Of a DNA stretch of 64,000 nucleotides, positions 1-9,004 are shown piece by piece. This DNA is from Bifidobacterium pluvialisilvae (GTDB lineage Bacteria > Actinomycetota > Actinomycetes > Actinomycetales > Bifidobacteriaceae). The translations under genes were made by a program, and so were the position numbers. The notes below the pieces were generated by a model. That model made no database searches, was not told the DNA's origin, and worked only from the letters and a program-made list of their open reading frames with translations. The stretch covers positions 124,001-188,000 of the forward strand of contig NZ_JAHBBI010000002.1 of NCBI RefSeq assembly GCF_019331695.1. Reading direction: 5' to 3'. How positions within the stretch are numbered: position 1 is the stretch's first letter; each line of letters begins with the position of its first letter.

Positions 1-32
1 GGGAGCCAGTCACACCCATGTGGCTGGCTCCC
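1..32. terminator. Strong hairpin at window edge, probable terminator
   Basis: Positions 1-14 pair with 19-32 (one G-T wobble) around a 4-nt loop, giving a 14-bp stem that begins GGGAGCCAG. It is followed by CCCTCAGTTGTTT rather than a clean T run. It probably ends a gene lying to the left of the window; which strand it serves cannot be told. Confidence 0.6.
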
Positions 33-151
33 CCTCAGTTGTTTATCATGGGGTCGATGACGTCGGGATGTCGTACAGTGGCGTAGAACGGTTCGTCAGA
101 CGAGTCATATCGGCAGCCACGTCAAACACAACAGTCAATGGAATGTCATCA

Positions 152-1213
152 ATGAGAAGCAAACGCAGCAGTCAGCCATCCATCACCGACGTGGCGAAGC
201 TGGCGGGCGTATCCACCGCAACGGTATCCCGATATTTCAACAACCGCAGTGTGGTGCGCCCAAAGACCGCCGAGAAGATCGAGGCGGTCGTCTCCAGACT
301 CGGATACCAGCCAAATCCGTTGGCTCGCGCGTTCGTGACCGGAACCACCGACACCATTCTTGTATTCACATGGAATCTGCCGTTGTTCGGACCGTCGTCG
401 GTCATCAACGGCATCATCGAGGAGGGCAGGGGGTCCGGCAACCTCATCTCCATATTTTCCGTCGATCCGTCGTCGTACGCCTCCGTGAACACCGCCATCG
501 ACCACGTTCGCGAGGAACGGCCCAAAGGGCTCATCTTCACGGATTTCGAAAGCTACGGGCGCAAGACGCTCGACGCGATGCCATTCACCATCCCCGCGGT
601 ATCCATCGTGGGTGACCTCACCGACGGCGACTACAACCAGGTGTCCGTATGCGACGAGGCCGGCGGCGAGCGGGTGACGTCGTATCTGCTGTCCCTCGGC
701 CACAGGACCGTGCATTACGTGGCCGGCACATTGACCGGCATCTCGGGGGAGCGTCCGGTCTCCGGACGCGAACTTGGGTGGCGGCACACCCTGCTCAAAG
801 CGGGAATCACGCCGCCGCTGCCGGTCTCCGGCGCCGATACACCGCGTCAGGCCTATGAAATCGGCCGTCGTCTCGCCCATGACGAGGATGTGACCGCCGT
901 ATTCGCCGGCAACGACGTCATCGCGATGTCGGTCATCGGCGGCATCGTAGCTGAGGGAAAGCGTGTACCGGACGACATCAGCGTCGTCGGTTTCGACGAC
1001 ACGCCCATCGCCGAGGTGTATACGCCCGCGCTGACGACATATGCCGTACCGTTCGACCGGGTGGGGCGGGCGTTGTATTCGATGCTCATCGACGTGGCGG
1101 ACGGCGTCGGCGACGATGGCAACGGCGCGGCCGACGCCATCGCCGGTCGCCATACGCGCGAATTCACCGGCGAGCTGAAAATACGGCAGTCCGCCGCACC
1201 GCCGCGAGCATAG
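152..1213 (+). CDS. LacI-family transcriptional regulator
   Basis: DNA-binding repressor of the LacI/GalR family, 353 aa. The N-terminal helix-turn-helix is clear (ITDVAKLAGVSTATVSRYFN, about residues 11-30), followed by the hinge region (LGYQPNPLARAF) and a periplasmic-binding-protein-like effector domain to the C-terminus (for example VVGFDDTPIAEVYTPALTT). I chose ATG 152 because it puts the helix-turn-helix at the usual distance from the start; ATG 143 is equally possible and neither has a good ribosome site. The gene is convergent with the alpha-galactosidase gene (stops 60 bp apart). The effector is likely a galactoside, and candidate operators lie at 3477-3496 and 3620-3652; both points are inference from location. 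Confidence 0.85.
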   Translation: MRSKRSSQPSITDVAKLAGVSTATVSRYFNNRSVVRPKTAEKIEAVVSRLGYQPNPLARAFVTGTTDTILVFTWNLPLFGPSSVINGIIEEGRGSGNLISIFSVDPSSYASVNTAIDHVREERPKGLIFTDFESYGRKTLDAMPFTIPAVSIVGDLTDGDYNQVSVCDEAGGERVTSYLLSLGHRTVHYVAGTLTGISGERPVSGRELGWRHTLLKAGITPPLPVSGADTPRQAYEIGRRLAHDEDVTAVFAGNDVIAMSVIGGIVAEGKRVPDDISVVGFDDTPIAEVYTPALTTYAVPFDRVGRALYSMLIDVADGVGDDGNGAADAIAGRHTREFTGELKIRQSAAPPRA

Positions 1214-1272
1214 GCGGCGAAGCGGCGGACTGCCGGTCGGAAGGAAAAGAGAGACGTGAATTCCGATGGAAT

Positions 1273-3414
1273 CTAGTATGTGATTCTGTACAGGGCGCAG
1301 AACGGGTCGTCGCTGCTGCGGTCATCGATCGTCAGCGTGGCGTTGTCCGGTGTCCATGTCGCCGCGGAATCCGAGCCGAACAGCTGCGTGATGCCGCTGA
1401 ACCCGGCATCGTGTCCGCCCAGATGCAGCGTCAGCGGACTGTCGGTGGCCGGCGTCTTCTTCCATACGGCAAGATATCCATGGTCGCCGCCATCCACGCG
1501 CAGACCTAGCGCCAGCACGTCATCGTTCCACTTCGGCAGACCAATCGGCCAGAACGGCGTCGAATGCGCCACATCGTGGCGGATCGTCTTGTGCACATCC
1601 AATGCCTTCGTGACCAGCTGCAGCTGGCTGTCGTCCATCTGTGTGAGATACCCGGAGAGGTACAGTCGTCCGACGATGCCGGCCAGCATGGCATACCGGG
1701 TCTGCGCCGGCGTCATGAATTTGTTCGGATATGCCCAGTTGCCGGCCTGCTCGGGCAGCATGATCGCCGGGGCGCTCGCCGCGATGTTGGCGTACTGGAT
1801 GTAGTCGGTCTGGTCGCTCGTCGACTGGATCTGGCTGTGGGCGAGCGTGGCCCAGTCCGAACGCATCGCGCCCGACGAGCAGGTCTCGATGGTCAGGTCG
1901 GGGTGGCGGGCGTGCAGGTCGTCGATCCAGGCGAGATAGGCGCGTCCGGCTTCCAGCTGGCCCTCGCCACGGCTGGGCGCGTCGCAGTCGGTGCCGGCGC
2001 CCGTGTTCACGTTGTAGTCGAACTTGAAGAACCGTACGCCCAGATCGTCGACCAGATGGTCGACCGTGGCGTCGAGATGCGCCCTCGCCGCGGTATCGCG
2101 GATATCGAGCAGATAGCGCATATGCGTCACGATGCGTTTGCCGTCACGCTGGAAGAACGCCGAATCCGGCAGTTTCGTCGCCATCGGGCTGTTCACGCCG
2201 ATGACCTCCGGCTCCAGCCACACGCCCGGTTTCATGCCGCGCTCGCGGATGTGGTCGAGCACCTCCTTGAATCCGTTCGGGAAGCGGCGCTTCGATTCGT
2301 GCCATTCGCCCACGGACGGCCACCAGTCGCCCCCGTCGTCGTACCAGCCGCAGTCCACGCAGTAGTATTCGGCGCCGGCCTTGGCGGCGGCATCGATGAG
2401 CGGCAGCTCGCGTTCGGTCGTGGGGTCTCCCGACAGCGTGTTCATATAGTCGTTGAAGATCACCGGCAGGTTCGTGTGATCCGGATGGTCGAGCACGTCG
2501 TAACGGCGGTACCGCGTCATTTCGGCAATCGCACCGTCGAACCCTTTGCCGGAGACCGCCACCGTGGCCGGAATCGTGACGAAGGATTCGCCCGGTGCCA
2601 GCGGGATGCTCCAATGGTGCTCGATGTCGGTGGGCCCATACACGTCGAGATATACGCCGTCCGGGCGCTCGCCGAGCTGCCACAGCCATGGACCGTTGTT
2701 CGCCGCCTGCCATACGATCGCCGTGCCGGACGTACGGTCTACGATTGCGCCGGTCGGCTCCTCGGAGCCGGTTGAGCGGCTGGTCGTCGACTGATGGGTG
2801 ACCGTGCCGCCGATCTCGATGCATGACGCCGTCGGATTGCCGATGGAGAGGATTGACGCCGATTTAAGACCAAGTGATTTCACCAGCTGGTTGTCGCGGA
2901 TCGGTTCGTGGCTCCAGCGGTTCTCCGCGGCCCAGTCCGATTTCGCCGTGTACAGGTCCCAGTGATCGGGGTCGTTGTCTCCCAGACGTACGTAGGCGGA
3001 GAGCGAGCTGACTGACGTGAGGGTGATGGGGCCATCGCCGGTGTTGGTCACCCGTACCGTGGAGCTGATTGCCGCGGCGTCATTCGGTGCGGTGAGCACG
3101 GCCTCGGCATCTAGGCCGTATTTGGCTGAATGCAGTGCGATGTGCAGCTTGGACGCGCCATCGACGTGTTCCTCGTGACGGTCGACGTATCGCAGGTCGT
3201 TGCCGATCATGGTCTCCGAATACCGCGATCCCATGTTGCCCTGCATGAATCCGTCCGCCGTGATTTCGACGAACGACTGGGGATAGGGGAACGGCTCGGG
3301 ATCGGTGTAGTCACCGTCCGCCGCCCGGATCGCGGTCAGTGACAGGGGCTGATCGTCGGCATAGGTGAACGTGACTTGTATGCGGTCGTTGCCCCAGGTG
3401 AATTGTTCGGTCAT
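1273..3414 (-). CDS. Alpha-galactosidase, glycoside hydrolase family 36
   Basis: Hydrolyses terminal alpha-1,6-galactose from raffinose-family sugars or similar alpha-galactosides; retaining mechanism. 713 aa, normal for GH36. Visible family marks are GVWLEPEVIGVNSPM, the nucleophile motif FFKFDYN (Asp about 466) and the acid/base region ETCSSGAMRSDW...STSDQTDY (Asp about 534). No signal peptide, so it is cytoplasmic and acts on imported sugar. Start ATG 3414 follows AAAGGAG, which rules out the longer in-frame reading upstream. It is divergent from an MFS permease gene and shares an operator-rich spacer with it, which fits uptake plus hydrolysis. An alpha-N-acetylgalactosaminidase activity (also GH36) cannot be excluded. 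Confidence 0.9.
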   Translation of the reverse strand: MTEQFTWGNDRIQVTFTYADDQPLSLTAIRAADGDYTDPEPFPYPQSFVEITADGFMQGNMGSRYSETMIGNDLRYVDRHEEHVDGASKLHIALHSAKYGLDAEAVLTAPNDAAAISSTVRVTNTGDGPITLTSVSSLSAYVRLGDNDPDHWDLYTAKSDWAAENRWSHEPIRDNQLVKSLGLKSASILSIGNPTASCIEIGGTVTHQSTTSRSTGSEEPTGAIVDRTSGTAIVWQAANNGPWLWQLGERPDGVYLDVYGPTDIEHHWSIPLAPGESFVTIPATVAVSGKGFDGAIAEMTRYRRYDVLDHPDHTNLPVIFNDYMNTLSGDPTTERELPLIDAAAKAGAEYYCVDCGWYDDGGDWWPSVGEWHESKRRFPNGFKEVLDHIRERGMKPGVWLEPEVIGVNSPMATKLPDSAFFQRDGKRIVTHMRYLLDIRDTAARAHLDATVDHLVDDLGVRFFKFDYNVNTGAGTDCDAPSRGEGQLEAGRAYLAWIDDLHARHPDLTIETCSSGAMRSDWATLAHSQIQSTSDQTDYIQYANIAASAPAIMLPEQAGNWAYPNKFMTPAQTRYAMLAGIVGRLYLSGYLTQMDDSQLQLVTKALDVHKTIRHDVAHSTPFWPIGLPKWNDDVLALGLRVDGGDHGYLAVWKKTPATDSPLTLHLGGHDAGFSGITQLFGSDSAATWTPDNATLTIDDRSSDDPFCALYRITY

Positions 3415-3476
3415 GGTGCTTCGCTCCTTTGCGGTAAAAGCTCGTTTGCATGCGCCGGCCATAAGCAGTCACATGC

Positions 3477-3496
3477 AAATGTCACCGTTTACATTT
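3477..3496. promoter_or_regulatory. Candidate LacI-type operator
   Basis: AAATGT (3477-3482) and ACATTT (3491-3496) form an inverted repeat 8 bp apart, just downstream of the putative alpha-galactosidase promoter and so placed to block it. The half-site GTTTACATTT resembles the dyad at 3620-3652. Assignment to a particular repressor is inference. Confidence 0.45.
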
Positions 3497-3509
3497 TGGT
3501 GATGCTGCC

Positions 3510-3537
3510 ATTACAGCACACTGGCTGGAAAAAGCAA
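3510..3537 (-). promoter_or_regulatory. Putative promoter of the alpha-galactosidase gene
   Basis: On the minus strand TTGCTT (3532-3537) and TGTAAT (3510-3515) are separated by 16 bp. This gives a transcript start near 3503 and a leader of about 90 nt that includes the 3477-3496 dyad. Confidence 0.45.
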
Positions 3538-3606
3538 GTCGGTGTTTTTATAAATGTTGATTTTTCAATACTTATTACACGTTTTATGGCGTGTTTCGAC
3601 ACGACT

Positions 3607-3652
3607 TGACAGCAATGATGAAAACACTTACATTCATTATGTAAACATTTTC
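3607..3652 (+). promoter_or_regulatory. Putative promoter with overlapping operator for the MFS gene
   Basis: TTGACA (3607-3612) is followed after 16 bp by TACATT (3629-3634). Over the same stretch lies a dyad centred on 3636: GAAAA-3-TTACAT paired with ATGTAA-3-TTTTC (3620-3652). A repressor bound here would occlude the -10 element. It is a likely binding site of a LacI-family protein, possibly the one encoded at 152-1213. Confidence 0.5.
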
Positions 3653-3692
3653 ACATTGCGGTGGATGTCATCGTCCTCAAAGGAGAGACAAG

Positions 3693-5105
3693 ATGCAGGA
3701 ACCAAAGTTGGAAGAGCCCGTGGCGGCAGCGCCCGTGGCCGAAGGATCCGGTGCCGGAGACCCGGCGCATGACGTGATGCATGGCGGTGTCGGGGGAATC
3801 TCCCCATCTGCCGTGAATCAGGCCGACAATCATGACGACGACCAGATGTCGGGCACATTTAAACCCGATACGACCGTTCCCACGACGCTCTGGACCTATA
3901 TCGCGTTCGTCATCGCCAACTTCGGTCTGTGCTCGGTATACGGCGCCGTGCTGCAGGTGCTGCTCGCCACGCACGTCGACGTGCTCGCCGGACCCCAGAA
4001 CCGCGTGGCGCAGCTTGCCGTCGTCACCGGCGTCGGCGCGTTCTCGTCGATGATTGCGCAGCCAGTCACGGGATGGATCGCCGACCGCGTGCACCTGCCA
4101 TTCGGCAAGCGCAACATCTGGATCATGATCGGCGCCGTATTCTCGCTCATCTGCCTGTTCCCGATGGCGATGAGCGGCTCCGTCACCATGCTTGTTGTCA
4201 CATGGGCCATCTGCATGTGGCCGCTCAACATGATGCAGGTGAACCTTGCGGCGTTCATCCCCGAACGTACGCCGGAGAACCATCGTGGCTTCCTCTCCGG
4301 CGTGTACGCCGTCTCGCAGTTCGGTGGCTCCGCGTTCGGCGTGGTCATCATGGGCTACATCGACTCGTTGACCGTGAAGTACATGGTCCCCGGAGTGATC
4401 TGCGCGGTCGCCGGCATACTCTACTTCTTCACCACCAAGGACATCAAGAACTCCACAACCACCCGGAAGACGGCAGAGAAGCGACCAGTGCGCGTCAAGG
4501 GCCAGCGCGACGTGCTGTTCACCGCCCGTGCGCACGACTTCTGGCTCACCTTTGCCAGCCGCTTCTGCGTGCTCGGCTCCTACTACATGATCACCGGCTA
4601 CATGATCTACACCCTGCAGGAGTACATCCACTATGGCGACGGGTCGATGAAGGCGGCGACCGCGGGCATGGCCGTCGTCACCATGGTGATCACCGTGGGC
4701 AACCTCACCTGCTCGCTGGTCGGTGGATTCATCTCCGACAGGCTCGGCCGCATCAAGATTTTCGTCATCGGCGCGGCGCTGCTGTGGGTCATCCCCGCGC
4801 TGGTCATGTTCTTCATCCCTTCATGGCCGGCGCTGCTGTTCTCCTGCGCGATCATCGGTATCGGCCTTGGTACCTACAACTCCGTGGACAAGGCGCTGGT
4901 CGCCCGTGTACTGCCATCGCATGAGACCGCGGCCCGAGACCTCGGCGTCATCAACTTCGCCGACGCCGGACCGCAGACCGTGGCGCCGACCATCGCCGCC
5001 ACCATTGTGATGATTACCCACAACTACGGGTTCATCTTCATCGCCATGGGTGTGTTCTGCAGCATCGGCGCTCTGATCGCCACGCGCATCCGCAACGCCA
5101 ACTAG
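3693..5105 (+). CDS. MFS transporter, probable sugar permease
   Basis: Twelve-helix major facilitator permease, 470 aa, in the cytoplasmic membrane. After a soluble Ala/Pro-rich N-terminus of about 60 residues, hydrophobic segments run to the C-terminus. The loop after helices 2-3 has the charged motif GWIADRVHLPFGKRNIW, and a matching one (SDRLGRIKI) appears in the second half. The FGKRNIW form resembles the SLC45/GPH-like sugar:proton symporters, as in the permease at 30787-32058. Start ATG 3693 has AAGGAGA upstream. Divergent from the GH36 gene, so its substrate is probably an alpha-galactoside; that is inferred from position only. Confidence 0.85.
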   Translation: MQEPKLEEPVAAAPVAEGSGAGDPAHDVMHGGVGGISPSAVNQADNHDDDQMSGTFKPDTTVPTTLWTYIAFVIANFGLCSVYGAVLQVLLATHVDVLAGPQNRVAQLAVVTGVGAFSSMIAQPVTGWIADRVHLPFGKRNIWIMIGAVFSLICLFPMAMSGSVTMLVVTWAICMWPLNMMQVNLAAFIPERTPENHRGFLSGVYAVSQFGGSAFGVVIMGYIDSLTVKYMVPGVICAVAGILYFFTTKDIKNSTTTRKTAEKRPVRVKGQRDVLFTARAHDFWLTFASRFCVLGSYYMITGYMIYTLQEYIHYGDGSMKAATAGMAVVTMVITVGNLTCSLVGGFISDRLGRIKIFVIGAALLWVIPALVMFFIPSWPALLFSCAIIGIGLGTYNSVDKALVARVLPSHETAARDLGVINFADAGPQTVAPTIAATIVMITHNYGFIFIAMGVFCSIGALIATRIRNAN

Positions 5106-5214
5106 CGCTACGGCGCGTGGCCGGGCCGGTCGGCGGGTCGCAAGGCGGCCGCGTCGTCCGGGCGGCATGACCGAGGGAGCCATCATGCCGCGACCAAAAC
5201 ACGGCATAAGACAT

Positions 5215-5252
5215 AAGGGGAGTTGACCGTCATCCGGCGGTTGGCTCCCCTT
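5215..5252 (+). terminator. Terminator-like hairpin after the MFS gene
   Basis: AAGGGGAG (5215-5222) pairs with CTCCCCTT (5245-5252) and the stem continues inward through wobble pairs. The T run is poor (TTCATCGTCT). The stretch 5106-5214 before it shows no gene. Confidence 0.6.
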
Positions 5253-5270
5253 CATCGTCTGCTATGCCGT

Positions 5271-5550
5271 GGTGGACTATGTCGCAAAAATTCGTTTTCG
5301 CAATGTAATCCTTGAAAAACATCCGGTCGTCGGTGGATTACGTCGAAAATTCGTGTTTTTTGCATTGCGGTCCACCGACGGTCGATGTTCGGGACATCAG
5401 AAACCTTGGAATTGCAGCGTTTCTATCTGTCGATTCATGAATTGCCGATGGATTACGCTACAAAATCGTCATATTGCATCGTAGTCCATGAAAAACGGCT
5501 CCTTCGCGGTGGACTGCGTTGCGGAATTCGCATGCATCGTCGTGGCCATC
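5271..5550. repeat. Cluster of four diverged ~42-bp palindromes (family 1)
   Basis: Copies at about 5271-5311, 5331-5377, 5448-5489 and, more decayed, 5508-5550. Each begins GGTGGAYTACG, has an A-rich then T-rich middle, and ends TTGCATCGTAGTCCA or a variant, so each can fold on itself. Copies 1 and 2 both have TTCG in the loop. Together with flanks they fill most of the 545-bp gap between the MFS gene and 5651. No coding potential is seen. Confidence 0.7.
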
Positions 5551-5650
5551 ATGATTCGCCCCTCGCGCAACCGCCCCCCGAAAATGGAATCCCGCAATCC
5601 CCGAAGAACCTGCGGACGGCCGGTATGATGGCAACAGAGAGTACGACGAC

Positions 5651-6736
5651 GTGAACGGGGGCGGCATGGAAGCGCGACATGGGGGAGCCGAGAGAGCCGG
5701 GAGAGCCGGGAAGACGGCGATAGCGGTATCAGGTCCCAAACCCCAGCCAAGCCCCAAACCCAAACGATGGATCGCCCTGCTGGTGGTCATGGCGGTCCTG
5801 GCCGCGGCGGCGGGCGGATTCCTGTGGAGGCGCTCCCAGACCGGCGGATCCGTGCTGAACTGCTCCCATCAAGGCACCTCCGTGACCGCCAAGGACTACT
5901 GCTACGGCGGTTTCACACCACTCGAACCCAGCGGCGAACGACTCAGTGAAACCCAGGCCGGTCCGTATTTCACCAAGGCCGTGGCCGACACGTTCGCCGC
6001 CGACGACGCCGTACGGCTGGCCGCCGCGGCCGGCGACACCAAGGCCGTGAACGCTGCCGCCGAAAAAGCCCGTGATGCCGCCAACCATGCCGCCGAAACA
6101 CTGGCCTCCCGGACCTGGCCGGGCAGCGTCACCAAGGCCATGCGCATGGTCATCGTGGAATACCAGGCCCGCGCCACCATCTACGAGAACCTGACGAAAA
6201 ACTCCAACCACGAGGCCATCGACTACATGGCATTCGACCAATTCAAGGATTCCGGCGCGCAGGACCTCGTCCGCGCGACGCTGGAACTCGATCCCGAGCC
6301 GGCGCCGGCGTTGCCCGTCGCCGTCACCGCGGTCAGGGATGCCGGCGACTGCACGGCATACGTCATGAAGAACGGCAAGGCGGTGCAGGCCACACGCCGC
6401 TGCGTCGACTTCACCGTCACGAACCGTACGAAATCCGCGATTTCGACCATTCTGCTGAAATTCAATCTGCTTGGCGCGGATGGTGGCATCCGGCGGACAA
6501 ATCTCACCGCGATATCGTCGTCGCTGGCCGAAGACTCCGACAATCCGGCGACCATCGCGTCCGGCGCCTCCGTCACCGTCCGCGCCACGCTCAACCCCAA
6601 GACCGTCGAATCCGGCGACCGCATCGCGTTGACGCAGTGGAGCATCACCGATACGCGGAACGACATCCACATGGACGACATCACCGCCGCACAGGCGGCG
6701 GCATCGGCCGCGGTCGGCGATTTCCGATTCCGATGA
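5651..6736 (+). CDS. Membrane-anchored protein of unknown function
   Basis: 361 aa and not recognised. A basic, Pro-rich N-terminus leads into one transmembrane helix (ALLVVMAVLAAAAGGFLW, about residues 40-58). A helical Ala-rich extracytoplasmic stretch follows, and then a beta-rich C-terminal half (CVDFTVTNRTKSAISTILLK) that looks like an FxLYD/Ig-type extracellular domain. It ends VGDFRFR, matching LDDFRLR at the end of the protein at 7816-8859; both also share TW(P)GS/AT..A...V..Y, so the two are diverged paralogues. Start is GTG 5651 or ATG 5666 (GGGGGCGG just before it); I list the longer form. First of three adjacent, similarly anchored genes. Confidence 0.7.
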   Translation: MNGGGMEARHGGAERAGRAGKTAIAVSGPKPQPSPKPKRWIALLVVMAVLAAAAGGFLWRRSQTGGSVLNCSHQGTSVTAKDYCYGGFTPLEPSGERLSETQAGPYFTKAVADTFAADDAVRLAAAAGDTKAVNAAAEKARDAANHAAETLASRTWPGSVTKAMRMVIVEYQARATIYENLTKNSNHEAIDYMAFDQFKDSGAQDLVRATLELDPEPAPALPVAVTAVRDAGDCTAYVMKNGKAVQATRRCVDFTVTNRTKSAISTILLKFNLLGADGGIRRTNLTAISSSLAEDSDNPATIASGASVTVRATLNPKTVESGDRIALTQWSITDTRNDIHMDDITAAQAAASAAVGDFRFR

Positions 6737-6770
6737 CGCGATGGATGATGGACGATGAAGGGAATATGAC

Positions 6771-7724
6771 ATGGCGGAGCGCAGCAACCATAGTCGCAAT
6801 GGATACGTGAACCCCTGGGATGAAGCCGATATGAATGCCGATATGGATGCCGGCACGGGTGACGAAGGTGGCGGTGATACCAAGGGCAACGATGCCGTAG
6901 TCGAAAACACCACCAAGACGTCGCGCCGCAATCAGATACATCCGGCCGTCGCCGCCATCATCGTCGTGGCGTTGGTTTTCGGCGTCAGCGGACTGTGGGT
7001 GTACTTCAGGGACTATTCCACGGTGCTGCTTCGCCATGACGACGTCCCCGACGGATACCTGCCGGTCAGTGAATACTCGCTGATTCGCCAAGGCGAGAAC
7101 CAGCCGGTCAGCAAACCGAACGGATGGCATTACGCCAGCCAATACACCAACGTCGTCGATTCCTCCGGGAGCGGCGAGGGCGACGAGCGCGTCGGAACCA
7201 CATGCCGCATCGACAAACGCGACTGCAACGACATACTCGTCACGTCACGCGGCATCAGGCCCGGCAGCAGCTGGAACGACTTCGTCAAACGATACGGCGG
7301 CATGACCGCATATGAGATCAACGTGACCGACGGCGGCAGCGACTCCTACAAATCGTATATGTCGGACGAGGACAGACTTGCCGAACAGAACAACCGGGAA
7401 CACTATTTCATCACGGTCGGCGATTTCGACCGCGAATACGTGCACGCCGGCACAATCGATCTGTCCAGCCAGTTCATCGAGGTCACATTCCGTGCGGACT
7501 ACCAATCCGGGCGAATCCTCTACACCGAAGCCGACCAGAGCAAGGCCCGGCAGGCCGGCGAAAGAAAACGGTTCTGGTGGCTACCCGGCAGCGGACGGTC
7601 CGGCCGCATCTCCGGCCCGGCGGTGCAGTCCTACGAAATGACGTTCGACTTCGGCAACAACGCCAGCCGATCGTACATCGACGACGGCGACCTGACGTCG
7701 ATCGCCGTGCGGCTGATGCGATGA
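6771..7724 (+). CDS. Membrane-anchored protein of unknown function
   Basis: 317 aa, not recognised. It has an acidic cytoplasmic N-terminus of about 55 residues (DEADMNADMDAG), one transmembrane helix (HPAVAAIIVVALVFGVSGLW, about 61-80) and a soluble outer domain with two cysteines seven residues apart (CRIDKRDC) that could form a disulphide. The gene lies 34 bp after the preceding one and 91 bp before the next, in the same direction, so it is probably co-transcribed. Unlike its neighbours it lacks the TWP and DFRxR motifs, so it is a companion rather than a third paralogue. Confidence 0.7.
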   Translation: MAERSNHSRNGYVNPWDEADMNADMDAGTGDEGGGDTKGNDAVVENTTKTSRRNQIHPAVAAIIVVALVFGVSGLWVYFRDYSTVLLRHDDVPDGYLPVSEYSLIRQGENQPVSKPNGWHYASQYTNVVDSSGSGEGDERVGTTCRIDKRDCNDILVTSRGIRPGSSWNDFVKRYGGMTAYEINVTDGGSDSYKSYMSDEDRLAEQNNREHYFITVGDFDREYVHAGTIDLSSQFIEVTFRADYQSGRILYTEADQSKARQAGERKRFWWLPGSGRSGRISGPAVQSYEMTFDFGNNASRSYIDDGDLTSIAVRLMR

Positions 7725-7789
7725 ACGGGGGCGATGCGATGAACGGAAACGATGCGATGGGTGGAGAACGATTCGATGGGAGGAACGGC
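7714..7789 (+). repeat. Short tandem repeat, unit 18-19 bp, between two genes
   Basis: GATGCGATG recurs at 7714, 7733 and 7751, with GATTCGATG at 7770, each followed by a purine-rich AACGGG-like stretch. The first unit overlaps the stop codon of the upstream gene. The repeats multiply ATG and GGGGG-type ribosome-site motifs ahead of the gene at 7816. Confidence 0.65.
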
Positions 7790-7815
7790 AGCCCGATGAG
7801 CGGGGGAGTGATGTG

Positions 7816-8859
7816 ATGACTGGAAAAGAGGCCATGAACGGGAGAAACGGCGGACCGCGGCTGCGACGACGCCGACGTCGCAGCGCGATCGTCTCGGTCG
7901 TTGCGTCGATGCTGGCGATCGTGCTGGCTGTCCCCGCCGGCTACGCGCTTGGCGGCATGGATGCGTTCGGCATGGCGGGCGCAGGCGGCGAACGATGCCT
8001 GTCCGATGCGCGAAACGACATCGAAGGCATGCCGGACACCGTCTCGGCCTCCGCCGACGTCTCCTTCCACGGTTCGGAACTCACCGACGCCGACGCCGGC
8101 GCATACTATCAGCAGGCCGTCGACCGGTCGTGGCGGCAGATCGACGAGGCCTTGCTCGCCGTCATGGGCGGCGACCTGCCGTCCATGCGCGCCGCCGCGG
8201 CATCCGCCGAATCGGCCATCGACGAGACCATCACCGCGCTGCAATCGCATACGTGGCCGTCCGGCGCCACGAACGCCGTCAAGGACGTCGTCCGCCATTA
8301 CATGGAACTGCGCGCCGACATGGCCTACGTGGCGTCGTCGGCCAGCGAGGACGCCGGCCGGGAGCTGACCGACGACGACATGTACTCGACATCCGACGTC
8401 GACACGTACCTGCGGGACAAACTCGGCATCGGCGCCGCGAAACCACACACCATGCCCGTCGACATCCTCGCGGCCGACGACGCCGGCATCCACGACGCCG
8501 AAGCCGACGACATTGACGGCATGGGCTCCACGACGAACGACGGCAAACGCATCGTCAACGTCACCGTGCGCAGCAACACCCCCGGAACCGTGACCGACCT
8601 GGGGCTGGACTTCGACCTCAGGGACGCGTCCGGCAAGACCGTGGCGGAGGTGCAGGGCTCGGTCGACCACATGGCCCTGACGAAAGGCCGCACGGTCGTC
8701 GTGGCCGTTCCCATCGCCGCCGAACAGGCGAAAAGCGGCAGGGAGCTGCGGCTCACCGGCATGTCGGTACGTTCCGGGCACGACACCGGCCGCATCATCG
8801 CCATCGGCGACGATATTGCGAAAACCGTGGCCGCGCTCGACGACTTCAGGCTGCGGTAG
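7816..8859 (+). CDS. Membrane-anchored protein, paralogue of 5651-6736
   Basis: 347 aa, function unknown. The N-terminus is strongly basic (LRRRRRRSAIVS), followed by one transmembrane helix (IVSVVASMLAIVLAVPAGYA). Next come an Ala-rich helical region with HTWPSGATNAVKDVV and a beta-rich C-terminal domain (IVNVTVRSNTPGTVTDLGLD) ending LDDFRLR. These features repeat the layout of the protein at 5651-6736, so the pair arose by duplication. Start ATG 7816 follows GGGGGAG at a good distance; ATG 7846 is an alternative. The beta domain resembles FxLYD-type domains of cell-surface proteins; this is a weak structural impression only. Confidence 0.7.
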   Translation: MTGKEAMNGRNGGPRLRRRRRRSAIVSVVASMLAIVLAVPAGYALGGMDAFGMAGAGGERCLSDARNDIEGMPDTVSASADVSFHGSELTDADAGAYYQQAVDRSWRQIDEALLAVMGGDLPSMRAAAASAESAIDETITALQSHTWPSGATNAVKDVVRHYMELRADMAYVASSASEDAGRELTDDDMYSTSDVDTYLRDKLGIGAAKPHTMPVDILAADDAGIHDAEADDIDGMGSTTNDGKRIVNVTVRSNTPGTVTDLGLDFDLRDASGKTVAEVQGSVDHMALTKGRTVVVAVPIAAEQAKSGRELRLTGMSVRSGHDTGRIIAIGDDIAKTVAALDDFRLR

Positions 8860-8975
8860 CGAATCGTCGCGGGCCTTCGTGGCCTGTTGACGTATGGTTT
8901 CAATCGTTCGTCGCGCGGCTTTTGGACTGTCCGACACATGGTGAGACGGGATGCAACGATCGATGAACACCGATT

Positions 8976-9004
8976 TTGCGCTGGTCGTCGAGTCGTCGTA
9001 TAGT
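8976..9004 (+). promoter_or_regulatory. Putative rho promoter with ~170-nt leader
   Basis: TTGCGC (8976-8981) and TATAGT (8999-9004) are 17 bp apart. Transcription would start near 9011, leaving a leader of about 170 nt before the rho GTG at 9183. A long rho leader is common where Rho controls its own synthesis. The rest of the 323-bp gap (8860-9182) shows nothing else I can name. Confidence 0.45.

Noticed and set aside
5385-5790. Small frames in the family 1 repeat region
   Set aside because: They change frame between repeat copies, lack ribosome sites and show no domain.
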